Of a DNA stretch of 64,000 nt, positions 45,126 through 53,809 are shown in pieces (position 1 is the stretch's first letter; every line of letters starts with the position of its first letter). This DNA is from Udaeobacter sp025935755 (GTDB taxonomy: Bacteria > Verrucomicrobiota > Verrucomicrobiia > Chthoniobacterales > UBA10450), in contig DASUKN010000100.1 of NCBI GenBank assembly GCA_036278715.1, positions 14,653 to 78,652 of the forward strand, written 5' to 3'. A program made the translations under genes and the position numbers. Below the pieces are notes generated by a model that saw nothing but the letters and a program-made list of their open reading frames with translations, made no database searches and was not told where the DNA came from.

Positions 45126-45872
45126 TTAGGCGGGATGCTGCCACTGCCGGCGGATGCGATCGGCCTCGCCCATGAAATTCGGATTCCGAATTATTTTCGG
45201 AGACTCCACAGGGGCCGAATCAGTTCGCACGAACGTCGACAGGCAATCAATCAGGCGTCGCCCGCGCCAGTTCACCAGCTCCTGAGCGACGCAATGCAGC
45301 CCGTTCTGTTCACACAGCGTGCGAAACACATCCGCTGTCATGCTGGGGTTCCGATGATGCGCCCAGTCGAGAATCTTCGCCTTGATCAATGGTTTGGTGA
45401 TTACTTCCGGCAGCCGTTCACGCGGCGAGTTAACGTACTCGCCGAAATTCGAATGATGAATGAAACCTTTGCCACCCATTTTCATTTTGGTCCTGAGTTG
45501 GCGGAGATATTCTTCGATCACATCACGGTTCGGGTGCACGAACGAATCGAAACTGAAAACGAAATCCACTGACGAATCCGGAATCATCGACAACGAGCGG
45601 CCGTCGTTCAGGACACAGTGAACATGCGTCTGACTCGCAAAACGCTCCTGGCAGGCATCGATACAGTCAACCGACTTGTCGACGGCCCACAGCTCATTGC
45701 AATAATCCTTTAGATAATGCGTCCACCGTCCGAAGCCGGGCGCGATTTCCAAAATCGTCTCTGCGGGGAGACAGTCGCGAATCCGCGGAAAAATCGTGCC
45801 TGCCCATTGCGCCGCAGAGCTGCCCCACGGCAGCGACCATTCCTCACCCGCCTCTTTCCAGTCGTATTTCAT
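45126..45872 (-). CDS. Class I SAM-dependent methyltransferase
   Basis: A 248-residue protein with motif I as ILEIAPGFGRWTHYLKD, motif II as LWAVDKSVDCIDACQERF, and motif IV as VDFVFSFDSFVHPNRD. It lies in the group often found in polysaccharide or O-antigen clusters, but no such cluster is present. The sequence WKEAGEEWSLPWGSSAAQWAGTIFPRI at the start is characteristic of this subgroup. Substrate unknown. The 155 bp downstream (44971-45125) hold nothing recognisable. Confidence 0.8.
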   Translation of the reverse strand: MKYDWKEAGEEWSLPWGSSAAQWAGTIFPRIRDCLPAETILEIAPGFGRWTHYLKDYCNELWAVDKSVDCIDACQERFASQTHVHCVLNDGRSLSMIPDSSVDFVFSFDSFVHPNRDVIEEYLRQLRTKMKMGGKGFIHHSNFGEYVNSPRERLPEVITKPLIKAKILDWAHHRNPSMTADVFRTLCEQNGLHCVAQELVNWRGRRLIDCLSTFVRTDSAPVESPKIIRNPNFMGEADRIRRQWQHPA

Positions 45873-45980
45873 TGCACCGCGAACAGATTCATTGCTTCAA
45901 GGCGGATTAAATCCGACCGAGCCGCGGATATGAGAATGCAAGAATGCACGTCGAGCTGCTGAAGAACCGATATCAAGATG

Positions 45981-46163
45981 TTAGAGCGATTCATAAACAT
46001 CCTCCGACCCGGGAAGATTCTGCAACATCAGTTCCTGGCGTCGCAACGACTTACTTGAGCGACCGAACCCAGGCAATCGATGAGACTCCAATATGAAGTG
46101 ACAAGGCACATGTCGGACAATGCGGTCGGAGATTCTACAGGCGAGTTCGTCGGCTGTTTTCAT
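45981..46163 (-). CDS. Possible small protein, unrecognised
   Basis: The 328-bp gap between the methyltransferase and VKOR-like genes contains one candidate: a 60-residue frame with an AAGGA Shine-Dalgarno 6 nt before its ATG (MKTADELACRISDRIVRHVPCH...). It has two Cys and no membrane segment. Near-copies of TTAGAGCG-TTCATAA flank it (about 45979 and 46181), so this may be a repeat-bounded piece. No family recognised. Confidence 0.3.
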   Translation of the reverse strand: MKTADELACRISDRIVRHVPCHFILESHRLPGFGRSSKSLRRQELMLQNLPGSEDVYESL

Positions 46164-46200
46164 CGTTCCTTGCGAGGGATTAGAGCGCGTTCATAAGAGA

Positions 46201-46749
46201 TTAGCGTCGTGAATTCCGTTCGCCATAGAGCACTTTGTAAGAGGCGAGCACTTCATCGCGGGCGAGGAATACAATTAGAATTGAAATTATTGCGGACACC
46301 AAGCAGAGCGTGCAAAAAGCGTGCAGCACAAACGCCTGCACCCCCACCAGGGTGAGCCCTGCCATTCCCATACCGGCCACTATCACCCCATACACAAGCA
46401 CCAGCTTTGGACGCGAGTGCCAACGTTCTGCCGTGCCGGCAAGTGTTGCAACAAACTCAATAGCATACCCGATCGCACCAAGAGCCGCATCTGGAACAGG
46501 TAGCATTGCGGCGACGAAAGAATGTAGGACTCGAGTAGTCCCGTCACCGAAAAACGGCTCCCATGCTTCCCGGAAAAACCCCGCCTGATATCCCGCTAGA
46601 TAGCCAGCGATGCAGAATCCCGTTGCTGCCAGAACGGCGACTTGCACTCTTCTTTTCCAGTGCACTCTATCGCGCTGATCCCGCTGATCGCATGAGGCAG
46701 CTCGTTTCGTCTCCCCTGTTTGTCCATCACGACCCATTCTGGGCACCAT
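46201..46749 (-). CDS. Vitamin K epoxide reductase (VKOR)-like membrane protein, atypical
   Basis: A 182-residue protein (start ATG 46749; an ATG at 46737 is possible) with four membrane helices. EPFFGDGTTRVLHS, MLPVPDAALGAIGYAIEF and the redox pair CTLC in FVLHAFCTLCLVSA follow the VKOR family pattern. Usual VKOR proteins also have a loop cysteine just before the EPFFG motif; here that place is Trp (REAWEPFF). Oxidase activity toward a DsbA partner is therefore uncertain. Confidence 0.75.
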   Translation of the reverse strand: MVPRMGRDGQTGETKRAASCDQRDQRDRVHWKRRVQVAVLAATGFCIAGYLAGYQAGFFREAWEPFFGDGTTRVLHSFVAAMLPVPDAALGAIGYAIEFVATLAGTAERWHSRPKLVLVYGVIVAGMGMAGLTLVGVQAFVLHAFCTLCLVSAIISILIVFLARDEVLASYKVLYGERNSRR

Positions 46750-46954
46750 AACTCGCCGCGACCTCCGGCTGTTTCCACGATAAATGGCAGCCCGCGTGAA
46801 TAAAATCAGATATTCTGCGCAGCGAGGACTACTGAATTCCCTTACCCGATGCTGCAAAGAATGTGTTTCACACGAGAAGAAGCACATACGGTGAAGCCCT
46901 TCCAGTCTGTGCGGGCTACCAAATCGTGTGACATGTTGAAAGCCATGACGCTCC

Positions 46955-49189
46955 TCAAGATGGCACTACGTCGGGGTCGTCCATGACCTCAATCTGGTCA
47001 TTTTGATTTGTGCCATCGTCCCGGTTTACCTCGCGTAGATCCCAGCATGACCGAGTTCCTTCGCGCCAGAACCGAATGGTAACGGCGCAACGGCCAACGC
47101 GGAGATGTTGTAACTCGATATCCGGCAGCCAATCTGGGAGCGTGGGATTCACGTAAAGACGCTTGTTAGATGCATCGGCTCGGAGTCCCAGGATCGTTCG
47201 GATCATGTGAAAAATGCTGCCGGTTGCCCAAGCCTGAGGGATGTTCGCCCCTCCCGGGTAAAGCACGGGAAAGTCGATCTCGCCTCTTCGTTGCAAGCCT
47301 GCAAACACTTCAGGAGGGCGGTAGGCGTCGAAGCGCTCAATGGCGTCAAAGATCGCGCGGATGACCTGATTGCTTTTCTTTGTTAGGCCGTAATGTTTGA
47401 AACCAGCGGCAATAATGCCGTTATCCTGCGGCCAAACGGCTCCGGTCTGGTAATCGAGAGGATTGTATGCCGGATTGTTGCTGGAGAGCGTTCGAATTCC
47501 CCAGCCGCTCCACATGTCAGGTTGCAAAAGCCGTGTAGCGGTACGTTCCGCTTTATCCTGATCTGCAATCCCGCTCCAGAGGACCTGCCCCGCGTTCGAT
47601 GTGACAGAGGTGATCTGCTTCTTGCCGGGATCGAGGCCAAAAGCATAACAGCCTTCTTTCTCCATCCAAAATGCGTTATTGAACTGCTCTCGCAGCTTCT
47701 TTGCCTGCGCATCCAAAGCTTTCGCCCGAGTCTCGTCGCCTAAAACGCGAAAGGCTTCGGCCATGCGGATTTTCGCGTTGTACACATAACTTTGAAGTGT
47801 GCAAAGACCCTTCGGCTGCTGAACCTGGGTGCCATCAGCATACACCACCGCGTTACCAGCATCCTTCCACCCAACATTTTCATATCCTAACGAGGAAAAG
47901 GTTTTGTACTCCTGGAATCCGTCGCCATCCAAGTCGCCGTATTCGTCGATCCATTTGAGACAGTGTTCCGCGACCTGCTGGTATTCTTTGAGTAAAGCGC
48001 GATCGCCCGTCCACCGATAGGTTTCCGACAGTACGATCAGATACAGAATCGTGGCATCAGCGGTGCCGTAATAAGGGTAAAAAGGAATTTTATGGAACTC
48101 CGCTAATTCGCCGAACCGCATTTCGTGCAGGATCTTGCCCGGTTGAGCATCCAGCCAATCGTCGCGCTCCTTAGCCTGGTACTCCGCCAGTCGCTTCAGT
48201 GCGCCACGGGCGAACCCCGGTGACACCGTCATGTTCTGATACGAGACGATCAAACTATCCCGCCCGAAAAGTGCCACGAACCACGGCACCCCAGCCGCGG
48301 GCACCCACGCTTCATCGGAGACATCCATATCGTAAATGCGCAAAGCGCCCATATCCAGCAGGGCTTGGTCGTACATGCGCAGCAGGTCGTTATTCGAGGT
48401 CGCCACTCGCGTGCACCGGTCTAACCAGTGGCTCTGTCGCACACCAAAATCGGAGCTGGGCTGGCGTTTGCCAGACAGCTCGCCTGCCTTACCTGATCTG
48501 CTCGACTGCTGATAGCTGCACGATCCAGGCTGCGGCTTTTTCGTCTCCTGACCGTGCTCCAACAACAAATCCCCGCACATATGCCAGCATTGGCCATGTT
48601 CGAGATTGATTTGAAAGCAGATGCGTCCATTCGCATAACCAACCGGCGTCTGATCGGAAACGTTGGTGACGTGATAAATTGCAGCGCGGTGGAAGTCCTC
48701 GTTATCGTACGACGTGCGAAGTTGCCTCCGATTTTTGTCCCAGACGGTCTCGGTCTGCCCACGCTGGACAATCTTCTGCGCTTTGACTTCAAAGATGTCC
48801 GCGAAGTCTGACCGGATGCAAAGTTCCAGTAGAAAAGTGCCTTTCCTCCCGTTGTAGTTGGTGACTTCGAGCTCCTCGTGAACCCCGTCAGTGACTATCC
48901 TGTCGATGGTAATGTTAAGCGTGTTTTCCTTTATCAGGCCGTCTTGACTGTTGATTCGAGGATTGGTCAGATAATGCCGAGCCGCATAAAACGTTAGTTG
49001 ACTCGAGTTGATCACCTTCAGCGGAACGCGGTTGATAAAGAGGCGATAAAAACTGATAAAACGTGTGTCCAAAGCATAGACGCCCTCGTCCGTGTTGGCT
49101 CGTATGTCGCCTGCGGTTGTAGTCACGATAAACGTGCGTCCCTGGCTAATCGTGATGACTGGCGGCCCAACCTTAATCTCTGTCGACAT
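46955..49189 (-). CDS. Amylo-alpha-1,6-glucosidase / glycogen debranching-type enzyme
   Basis: A 744-residue protein from ATG 49189 (MSTEIKVGPPVITISQGRTF). An N-terminal beta domain (GDIRANTDEGVYALDTRFIS) is typical of GDE_N_bis, followed by an (alpha/alpha)6 barrel with VPWFVALFGRDSLIVSYQNM, TADATILYLIVL, EYKTFSSLGYENVGWKDAGNAV and TGAVWPQDNGIIAAG, as in GH15/GH133-like proteins. It likely removes alpha-1,6 branches of glycogen or related glucans. Residues about 230-270 are a low-complexity, Gln/Ser/Lys-rich insert. Confidence 0.9.
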   Translation of the reverse strand: MSTEIKVGPPVITISQGRTFIVTTTAGDIRANTDEGVYALDTRFISFYRLFINRVPLKVINSSQLTFYAARHYLTNPRINSQDGLIKENTLNITIDRIVTDGVHEELEVTNYNGRKGTFLLELCIRSDFADIFEVKAQKIVQRGQTETVWDKNRRQLRTSYDNEDFHRAAIYHVTNVSDQTPVGYANGRICFQINLEHGQCWHMCGDLLLEHGQETKKPQPGSCSYQQSSRSGKAGELSGKRQPSSDFGVRQSHWLDRCTRVATSNNDLLRMYDQALLDMGALRIYDMDVSDEAWVPAAGVPWFVALFGRDSLIVSYQNMTVSPGFARGALKRLAEYQAKERDDWLDAQPGKILHEMRFGELAEFHKIPFYPYYGTADATILYLIVLSETYRWTGDRALLKEYQQVAEHCLKWIDEYGDLDGDGFQEYKTFSSLGYENVGWKDAGNAVVYADGTQVQQPKGLCTLQSYVYNAKIRMAEAFRVLGDETRAKALDAQAKKLREQFNNAFWMEKEGCYAFGLDPGKKQITSVTSNAGQVLWSGIADQDKAERTATRLLQPDMWSGWGIRTLSSNNPAYNPLDYQTGAVWPQDNGIIAAGFKHYGLTKKSNQVIRAIFDAIERFDAYRPPEVFAGLQRRGEIDFPVLYPGGANIPQAWATGSIFHMIRTILGLRADASNKRLYVNPTLPDWLPDIELQHLRVGRCAVTIRFWREGTRSCWDLREVNRDDGTNQNDQIEVMDDPDVVPS

Positions 49190-49623
49190 ACGTTGTATTT
49201 TCCTGCAGCAAGAAACCGGCTCAAGCGCCGGCAACTGCGTCTCCTATATATCCATCGCTGATGATCCCCTTCAGGGTTGTTTACTCGTTTGCGTGAGGAA
49301 ACTGTGTGTCCTGATGCCGGGCTCTTCATTGCACCTTCCGATCGATTCGAAGCGCCCTTTATTCTCCCGACCGCGCGTCGACCTGAAAACAGCAGCACCC
49401 ATTGCGAGACTCCAGTTCATTCATGAAATCAGCACGTCGAGTATTGACGGTTGTTGTGTCAGCTAACTTCGCAAGGAGCTTCGAGCGCTCCTTCAAATAT
49501 GTTTTCGCCAGTGAAACACCGCGACTGAAAAGAGCGGACCCCTTTATCAAATTTAAAGCAGCAATTTTCGACTGGGGCGAATTGGTTTGACGCGCAGGGA
49601 AGTCTTCCCAACGTCCACGCGTT
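49190..49623. other. 434-bp intergenic region, no gene supported
   Basis: Lies between two divergent genes and must carry both promoters. Short open frames exist on both strands, but none has a family match, a Shine-Dalgarno and plausible composition together. No hairpin or repeat copy is obvious. Confidence 0.4.
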
Positions 49624-50775
49624 ATGAAAATAAACACGTCATCGTTTCTTATTATACTTTCGCTGGTCTGCGTTGGGCTCATGCCAAAAGCTCAGGCAGT
49701 CGTTCCGCCACCAGACGGAAATTATCCCAATGGCAATACTGCAGAAGGTCAGAACGCGCTGTTCAGCCTAACCACTGGCCAGTATAATACGGCGATCGGT
49801 TTCTTTTCGCAGGAGGGAAACAGGACCGGCAGCTTCAACACCGCGCTTGGCGCGGGATCGCTTTTTGCCAACCTCGGAGATCAAAACACAGCGACTGGCG
49901 CGGCGGCACTGCTTAGCAACACCACGGGTAGCCTCAATACGGCCAATGGCGAAGCCGCACTTTTCTTCAACACCACTGGTTTTGGCAACACAGCCGTTGG
50001 TTCGTCAGCGCTGCTTCACAACACGATTGCAAACAACAATACGGCTGTTGGTGGTAATGCCCTCAGCAACAACGCAGATGCTGACAACAATACGGCCGTT
50101 GGTTTCAATGCGCTCCAAGACAATGCAAACGGTAGCGCTAACACAGCCATCGGCACCGGGGCGCTTTTACGCACTACGGGCAATAATAACACCGCGTTAG
50201 GCGCTGGAGCTGGCACACTCCTTGTGACAGGCAACAACAATATTTATGTCGGCAATCTGGGGGATACGGCCGAGGACAACGCTGTTCGCATCGGCAACCC
50301 GCAAGTTCACACGTCTACTTTCATCGCCGGCATCAATGGAGCGGACGAGGGCAGTCCCACGGCGGTTTTCATAAACACAACCACAGGTCAGCTCGGCACG
50401 ACGCCGCCGGCTTCTTCAAAGCGATTTAAGACGGCCATTAAGCCAATGGACCACAGCAGCGAAGCTATTCTGGCCCTTAAACCGGTAACCTTTCAGTACA
50501 AGAGCGATACCAGCGGTAGAGAGCAATTTGGGTTAATTGCCGAGGAAGTGGCAAAAGTAAATCCGGCATTGGTGCTGTCGGATAAGGAAGGAAAACCGTA
50601 CACGGTGCGCTACGACGCAGTGAACGCGATGTTGCTCAACGAGTTTCTCAAAGCACGTCGTCAGCTGGACGCCCAGCAAAAGCAAATTGATGCGCTTACT
50701 GCGGCCTTGCAAAAAGTGAGCGCGCGAATTGAAGTGAGTAAGCCGATGCACCAACTGGTGGAGAATCATCCGTAA
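49624..50775 (+). CDS. Secreted head-repeat protein with peptidase S74 chaperone domain (third paralogue)
   Basis: A 383-residue protein. A signal peptide ends KAQA (residue 25) before VVPPPDGNYPNGNTAEGQNAL, nearly the same mature start as the two copies at 8-11 kb. About ten NTAxGxxAL repeats (residues 40-210) lead to an IYVGNLG segment and the S74 domain (about 263-350: SSKRFK, FGLIAEEVAKVNPAL, VRYDAVNAMLLNEFL), then a coiled coil (QLDAQQKQIDALTAALQKV). Probably trimeric with self-cleavage before Ser of SSKRFK. It is some 39 kb from its paralogues. Confidence 0.87.
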   Translation: MKINTSSFLIILSLVCVGLMPKAQAVVPPPDGNYPNGNTAEGQNALFSLTTGQYNTAIGFFSQEGNRTGSFNTALGAGSLFANLGDQNTATGAAALLSNTTGSLNTANGEAALFFNTTGFGNTAVGSSALLHNTIANNNTAVGGNALSNNADADNNTAVGFNALQDNANGSANTAIGTGALLRTTGNNNTALGAGAGTLLVTGNNNIYVGNLGDTAEDNAVRIGNPQVHTSTFIAGINGADEGSPTAVFINTTTGQLGTTPPASSKRFKTAIKPMDHSSEAILALKPVTFQYKSDTSGREQFGLIAEEVAKVNPALVLSDKEGKPYTVRYDAVNAMLLNEFLKARRQLDAQQKQIDALTAALQKVSARIEVSKPMHQLVENHP

Positions 50776-50823
50776 AACTGCCGTTAACGAAAATTTGCTG
50801 CGATCTGCAGAGCTCTGGAGGTG

Positions 50824-50896
50824 TGGCTGGGGGCGGAATCGAACCGCCGACACGTGGATTTTCAGTCCACTGCTCTGCCGACTGAGCTACCCAGCC
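50824..50896 (-). tRNA. tRNA-Phe (GAA)
   Basis: Reading the minus strand: acceptor GGCTGGG/CCCAGCC, anticodon stem GTGGA/TCCAC with loop CTGAAAA (anticodon GAA), T-arm GGCGG-TTCGATT-CCGCC, discriminator A. The CCA end is not encoded (next bases CAC). Confidence 0.96.
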
Positions 50897-50947
50897 GTAA
50901 AATTGCAACCCGGGGTTGTTGGCGCGCGAACCGTCACTTAAGCAGAA

Positions 50948-50986
50948 AACGTCCAACGCTCAACATCCAACGCCCAACATTCAAAT
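50948..50986. repeat. AACGCYCAAC low-complexity repeat
   Basis: Direct repeats of the type CCAACGCTCAACATCCAACG. The same motif, in inverted arrangement, is at 58621-58692, and looser versions precede rbfA (22926-22952). Confidence 0.55.
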
Positions 50987-51068
50987 CAAAAGAGTTCGCC
51001 AGGACGCTATCGTCAACGCACGATGGCCAGTGATTGTGCCCGGCAAAATTCCAGTTACAATCCGCGGC

Positions 51069-51482
51069 ATGAAGAAGCCCATTTCCACCCGCGAGGCGCC
51101 TGCGGCGATCGGTCCTTATTCGCAAGGAATGCACACTGGACGTTTCCTGTTTTGCAGCGGTCAAATCGCACTCGACCCGAAGTCTGGCGAAATCGTTTCC
51201 GGCGACATTACGACGCAGACCCGGAGAGTGATGGATAACATCGCAGCCCTTTTACGAACCGCGGGCCTCACGTTTGATCACGTCGTTAAGACAACGATCT
51301 TCCTCACGGACCTCGGCGATTTCCAGACGGTAAACGAGATTTACGGCTCGTATTTCAAACAGGATCCTCCTGCTCGTTCGACTGTGCAGGTCTCCGCGTT
51401 GCCGAGAGGAGCGCATGTGGAAATCGAAGTGATCGCCGCCGCCGCGGGCGGCGATCAAACGGTCTATGATACATCCGGGTAG
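51069..51482 (+). CDS. ridA: RidA/YjgF-family deaminase
   Basis: A 137-residue RidA protein from ATG 51069. Motifs: GPYSQGMHTGRFLFCSGQIALDPKSGEIV, VVKTTIFLTDLGDFQTVNEIY, PARSTVQVSALPRGAHVEIEVIA with the Arg that binds the substrate carboxylate. It hydrolyses reactive enamine/imine intermediates made by PLP enzymes, protecting other PLP enzymes; two such enzymes are encoded in the window. Its last 81 bp are duplicated about 210 bp downstream. Confidence 0.95.
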   Translation: MKKPISTREAPAAIGPYSQGMHTGRFLFCSGQIALDPKSGEIVSGDITTQTRRVMDNIAALLRTAGLTFDHVVKTTIFLTDLGDFQTVNEIYGSYFKQDPPARSTVQVSALPRGAHVEIEVIAAAAGGDQTVYDTSG

Positions 51483-51504
51483 AGGCAAAGGCCGTTTTTT
51501 CCGT

Positions 51505-51613
51505 GGGAGCGCACGCTTCCAGCGGGCCGCATTCGGCAGCCTGCCGAATCCATTCCTGCAAGATATTTCCGCGGCAAGATGCCGCAGAGAGCACGCAGGA
51601 TGCGTGCCCTCCC
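51505..51613. repeat. MITE-like palindromic element, GGGAGCGCACGCG family (copy 2)
   Basis: Ends GGGAGCGCACGC and GCGTGCCCTCCC in inverted sense. Internal hairpins are ATTCGGCAG-C-CTGCCGAAT and GCGGCA-AGA-TGCCGC. It separates ridA from the copy of its 3' end. Confidence 0.8.
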
Positions 51614-51694
51614 GAGAGAAGCTCGTGGAAAGATCGAGATGATCGCCACCGCATCGGACGCCGATCAAACTGCCTATGATACTCCGGGATAAAA
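51612..51694 (+). pseudogene. Duplicated 3' end of ridA
   Basis: Clearly similar, base by base, to ridA 51402-51482: CCGAGAG, GTGGAAA, ATCGA-TGATCGCC, CGATCAAAC, CTATGATAC, CCGGG, then a stop (TAA instead of TAG). A decayed copy of the last 27 codons, in the same orientation, after a palindromic element. Confidence 0.8.
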
Positions 51695-51717
51695 TTCCGA
51701 CGGCAATATCGGTAGAA

Positions 51718-51763
51718 CGTCTGTGCCAGACGCCACCGCCACATGGCGTTTCACAGAAACGCC
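51718..51763. repeat. Double-hairpin repeat, CGTCTG/GGCGTTTC family
   Basis: CGTCTG-TGC-CAGACG followed by GGCGTTTC-ACA-GAAACGCC, both perfect. It ends 10 bp before the pyrE ATG, so it forms the pyrE leader. Confidence 0.8.
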
Positions 51764-51773
51764 CTGCAATAGA

Positions 51774-52340
51774 ATGAGCGAAGATCTGCTGGCACTTTTC
51801 CGCAAAACCGGAGCGCTGTTGGATGGCCACTTTGTTTTGCGTTCTGGTTTGCATAGCCGTGAGTATTTCCAATGCGCGATCCTTCTTCAGCACACGGACA
51901 TCGCTGCAACGGTGTGCGGCTGGCTGGCGGATAAGGTCCGCCGGTTCGATTGCGACGCCGTGATCTCGCCTGCGCTTGGGGGAATCATTGTTGGCCAGGA
52001 AGTCGGGAGGTCGTTGGGCAAACGCCACATTTTTGCAGAGAAAGACGAAGGCAAACTGGTTTTGCGACGCGGCTTCCAAATTTCACCTAACGAGAAATTT
52101 GTGGTCGTGGAAGACGTCGTCACGCGCGGAGGACGGGTGCAGGAGACAATAGATATCGTGCGCGCGCGGGGCGGGATCGTCTCCGCGGTTGCGGTGATCG
52201 TGGACCGCAGCGGTGGAAGCAAACCAAACTTTGGCTGCCCGTTTGTAAGTCTAATCGAGATGAATGTGGAAACGTTCCCAGCCGACAATCTTCCGCCTGA
52301 TCTGGCCAAACTTCCGGCGGTTAAGCCTGGAAGTAAGTAG
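51774..52340 (+). CDS. pyrE: Orotate phosphoribosyltransferase
   Basis: A 188-residue type I phosphoribosyltransferase from ATG 51774. It has GHFVLRSGLHSREYFQCA at the N-terminus, AVISPALGGIIVGQEVGR, AEKDEGKLVLRRGF, and the PRPP-binding motif VVVEDVVTRGGRVQETIDIVR. It joins orotate to PRPP in pyrimidine synthesis. The open frame extends upstream through repeat sequence, so the family start MSEDLLALFRKTGALL is used. Confidence 0.96.
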   Translation: MSEDLLALFRKTGALLDGHFVLRSGLHSREYFQCAILLQHTDIAATVCGWLADKVRRFDCDAVISPALGGIIVGQEVGRSLGKRHIFAEKDEGKLVLRRGFQISPNEKFVVVEDVVTRGGRVQETIDIVRARGGIVSAVAVIVDRSGGSKPNFGCPFVSLIEMNVETFPADNLPPDLAKLPAVKPGSK

Positions 52341-52341
52341 A

Positions 52342-52466
52342 AGGTGGAACGCGTTGTCCTCAACGCGTTGCCCAAGACACGTGGCTGTGCCGTCGGAATC
52401 TGCGCCTTCGGCGAATCAATACCCATCGTCTTGAGGACAAGCCGATCCACCTCATCTGTAGATCGC
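52342..52466. repeat. MITE-like element with AGGTGGA inverted ends
   Basis: AGGTGGAACGCGTTGTCCTC at one end and, inverted, TTGAGGACAAGCCGATCCACCT at the other, about 24 bp imperfect. It contains the hairpin GCGTTG-TCCT-CAACGC, with the same TCCT loop as the 12-kb element. Between convergent pyrE and fumarylacetoacetase genes. Confidence 0.75.
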
Positions 52467-52485
52467 GCGAAGTTCGCCGCCGAGT

Positions 52486-53745
52486 TCATTCCGCCGGCAA
52501 GATACGCCCGCTCACTTCGCCGAAACCGACGCGGTAACCGTCACCCTGACACCATCCGGTGATCGTCAGGCGATCGCCGTCGTCGAGCCATTTGCGTATT
52601 TCGCCATTCGGCAGCTTCAGCGGATTCGCGCCGCGCCAGGTCAACTCGAGCATGCAGCCGCGTGACTCTTCAGTGGGCCCGCTAATCGTGCCGCTTGCGA
52701 GCAAATCGCCTGGCTGAAGATTGCAGCCATTGACCGTGTGATGAGCGAGTTGCTGCGAAATGCTCCAATATAGATTTTGAAAATTTGTGCGGGTGATCAC
52801 ATGCGGCGTTTTCATGGACGATGTTTGCAATTGCGCTTCGAGCTGGATGTCGAACGTGAAATCGTCTTTTCCGCGCAAATACGGAAGCGGCGCCGGATCC
52901 TGTCGCGGCAGGGGTTCCCTGAACGGTTCCAGCGCTTCGAGCGATACCACCCACGGTGAAATGCTCGTCGCGAAGTTCTTGGCGAGGAACGGGCCGAGCG
53001 GCTGATATTCCCATGCCTGGATATCGCGCGCGCTCCAGTCGTTCATCAGGAGCAGTCCGAAAATGTGATCCGTCGCGCGACCGATCGGCACCGGATCGCC
53101 TAACGAGTTGCCTGGCCCGATCAGAAAGGCCATTTCCAATTCGTAATCGAGACTCTTGCTAGGGCCGAAGCTCGGCCTGGGGGCATCCGCCGGCTTAGTC
53201 TGCCCGCTTGGCCGGCGCACATCCGCACCGCTGGGAATAATAGAACTTGCACGGCCATGATACGCGACCGGCAACCATTTCCAGTTTGGCATCAGCGCGT
53301 TGTCGGGACCGCGCAACATCGTGCCAACGTTGTGCGCGTGGTGATACGAGGAGTAAAAGTCGGTGTAATTGCCAATGCGGACCGGCAATTTCATGGTGAC
53401 CTTCTCCTGCGAATGAAAGACCCGCGCCCGTAGCCTCGCGTTGTCACGGAGAATCGGCGTTTTGGACGACAGAAGGCGTTCAAGAACTGCACGGACTTTT
53501 CGCCATGCCGGACGACCAAGCGCAAGAAATGAATTCAATGAGTCTTCCGAAAAGACTTTTCGGCCTCGAAATTCCGGTGAGCGGAAATGACCGAGGTCTT
53601 CCAGAACCGAAAGGTCGGCAACCAAATCCCCGATGGCAACTCCTGCGCGCGGTTTGCCTCCCTTCGGCTGGAAGATACCGAAAGGAAGATTTTGGATGGG
53701 AAAATGCGAATCAGGCGAAACTTCGATGAAAGATTTTAGAGACAT
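52486..53745 (-). CDS. fahA: Fumarylacetoacetase
   Basis: A 419-residue enzyme of tyrosine/homogentisate breakdown. The N-terminal SH3-like domain (LPFGIFQPKGGKPRAGVAIGDLVADLS) is followed by the catalytic fold with YTDFYSSYHHAHNVGTMLRG, LPVAYHGRASSII, LDYELEMAFLIGPGN and LLMNDWSARDIQAWEYQPLGPFLAKNF, which contain the metal ligands (Asp, Glu). It cleaves fumarylacetoacetate to fumarate and acetoacetate. The other pathway genes (hmgA, hpd) are not in the window; an unknown gene lies upstream on the same strand. Confidence 0.95.
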   Translation of the reverse strand: MSLKSFIEVSPDSHFPIQNLPFGIFQPKGGKPRAGVAIGDLVADLSVLEDLGHFRSPEFRGRKVFSEDSLNSFLALGRPAWRKVRAVLERLLSSKTPILRDNARLRARVFHSQEKVTMKLPVRIGNYTDFYSSYHHAHNVGTMLRGPDNALMPNWKWLPVAYHGRASSIIPSGADVRRPSGQTKPADAPRPSFGPSKSLDYELEMAFLIGPGNSLGDPVPIGRATDHIFGLLLMNDWSARDIQAWEYQPLGPFLAKNFATSISPWVVSLEALEPFREPLPRQDPAPLPYLRGKDDFTFDIQLEAQLQTSSMKTPHVITRTNFQNLYWSISQQLAHHTVNGCNLQPGDLLASGTISGPTEESRGCMLELTWRGANPLKLPNGEIRKWLDDGDRLTITGWCQGDGYRVGFGEVSGRILPAE

Positions 53746-53754
53746 TTAAGGAAT

Positions 53755-53809
53755 TGTAGGGCCTTTCTATGAAACGCCAACGTCTGCCGACTGATACAGA
53801 CGGCCTACA
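53755..53809. repeat. Double-hairpin repeat, CGTCTG/GGCGTTTC family
   Basis: TGTAGGGCC...GGCCTACA ends enclose GGCCTTTC-TAT-GAAACGCC and CGTCTG...CAGACG. It overlaps the stop codon of the following gene (53805-53807). Confidence 0.75.

Noticed and set aside
49359..49682. Minus-strand 107-codon frame before the third S74 gene
   Set aside because: It overlaps the S74 signal-peptide region and has no Shine-Dalgarno or motif; not enough to call a gene.
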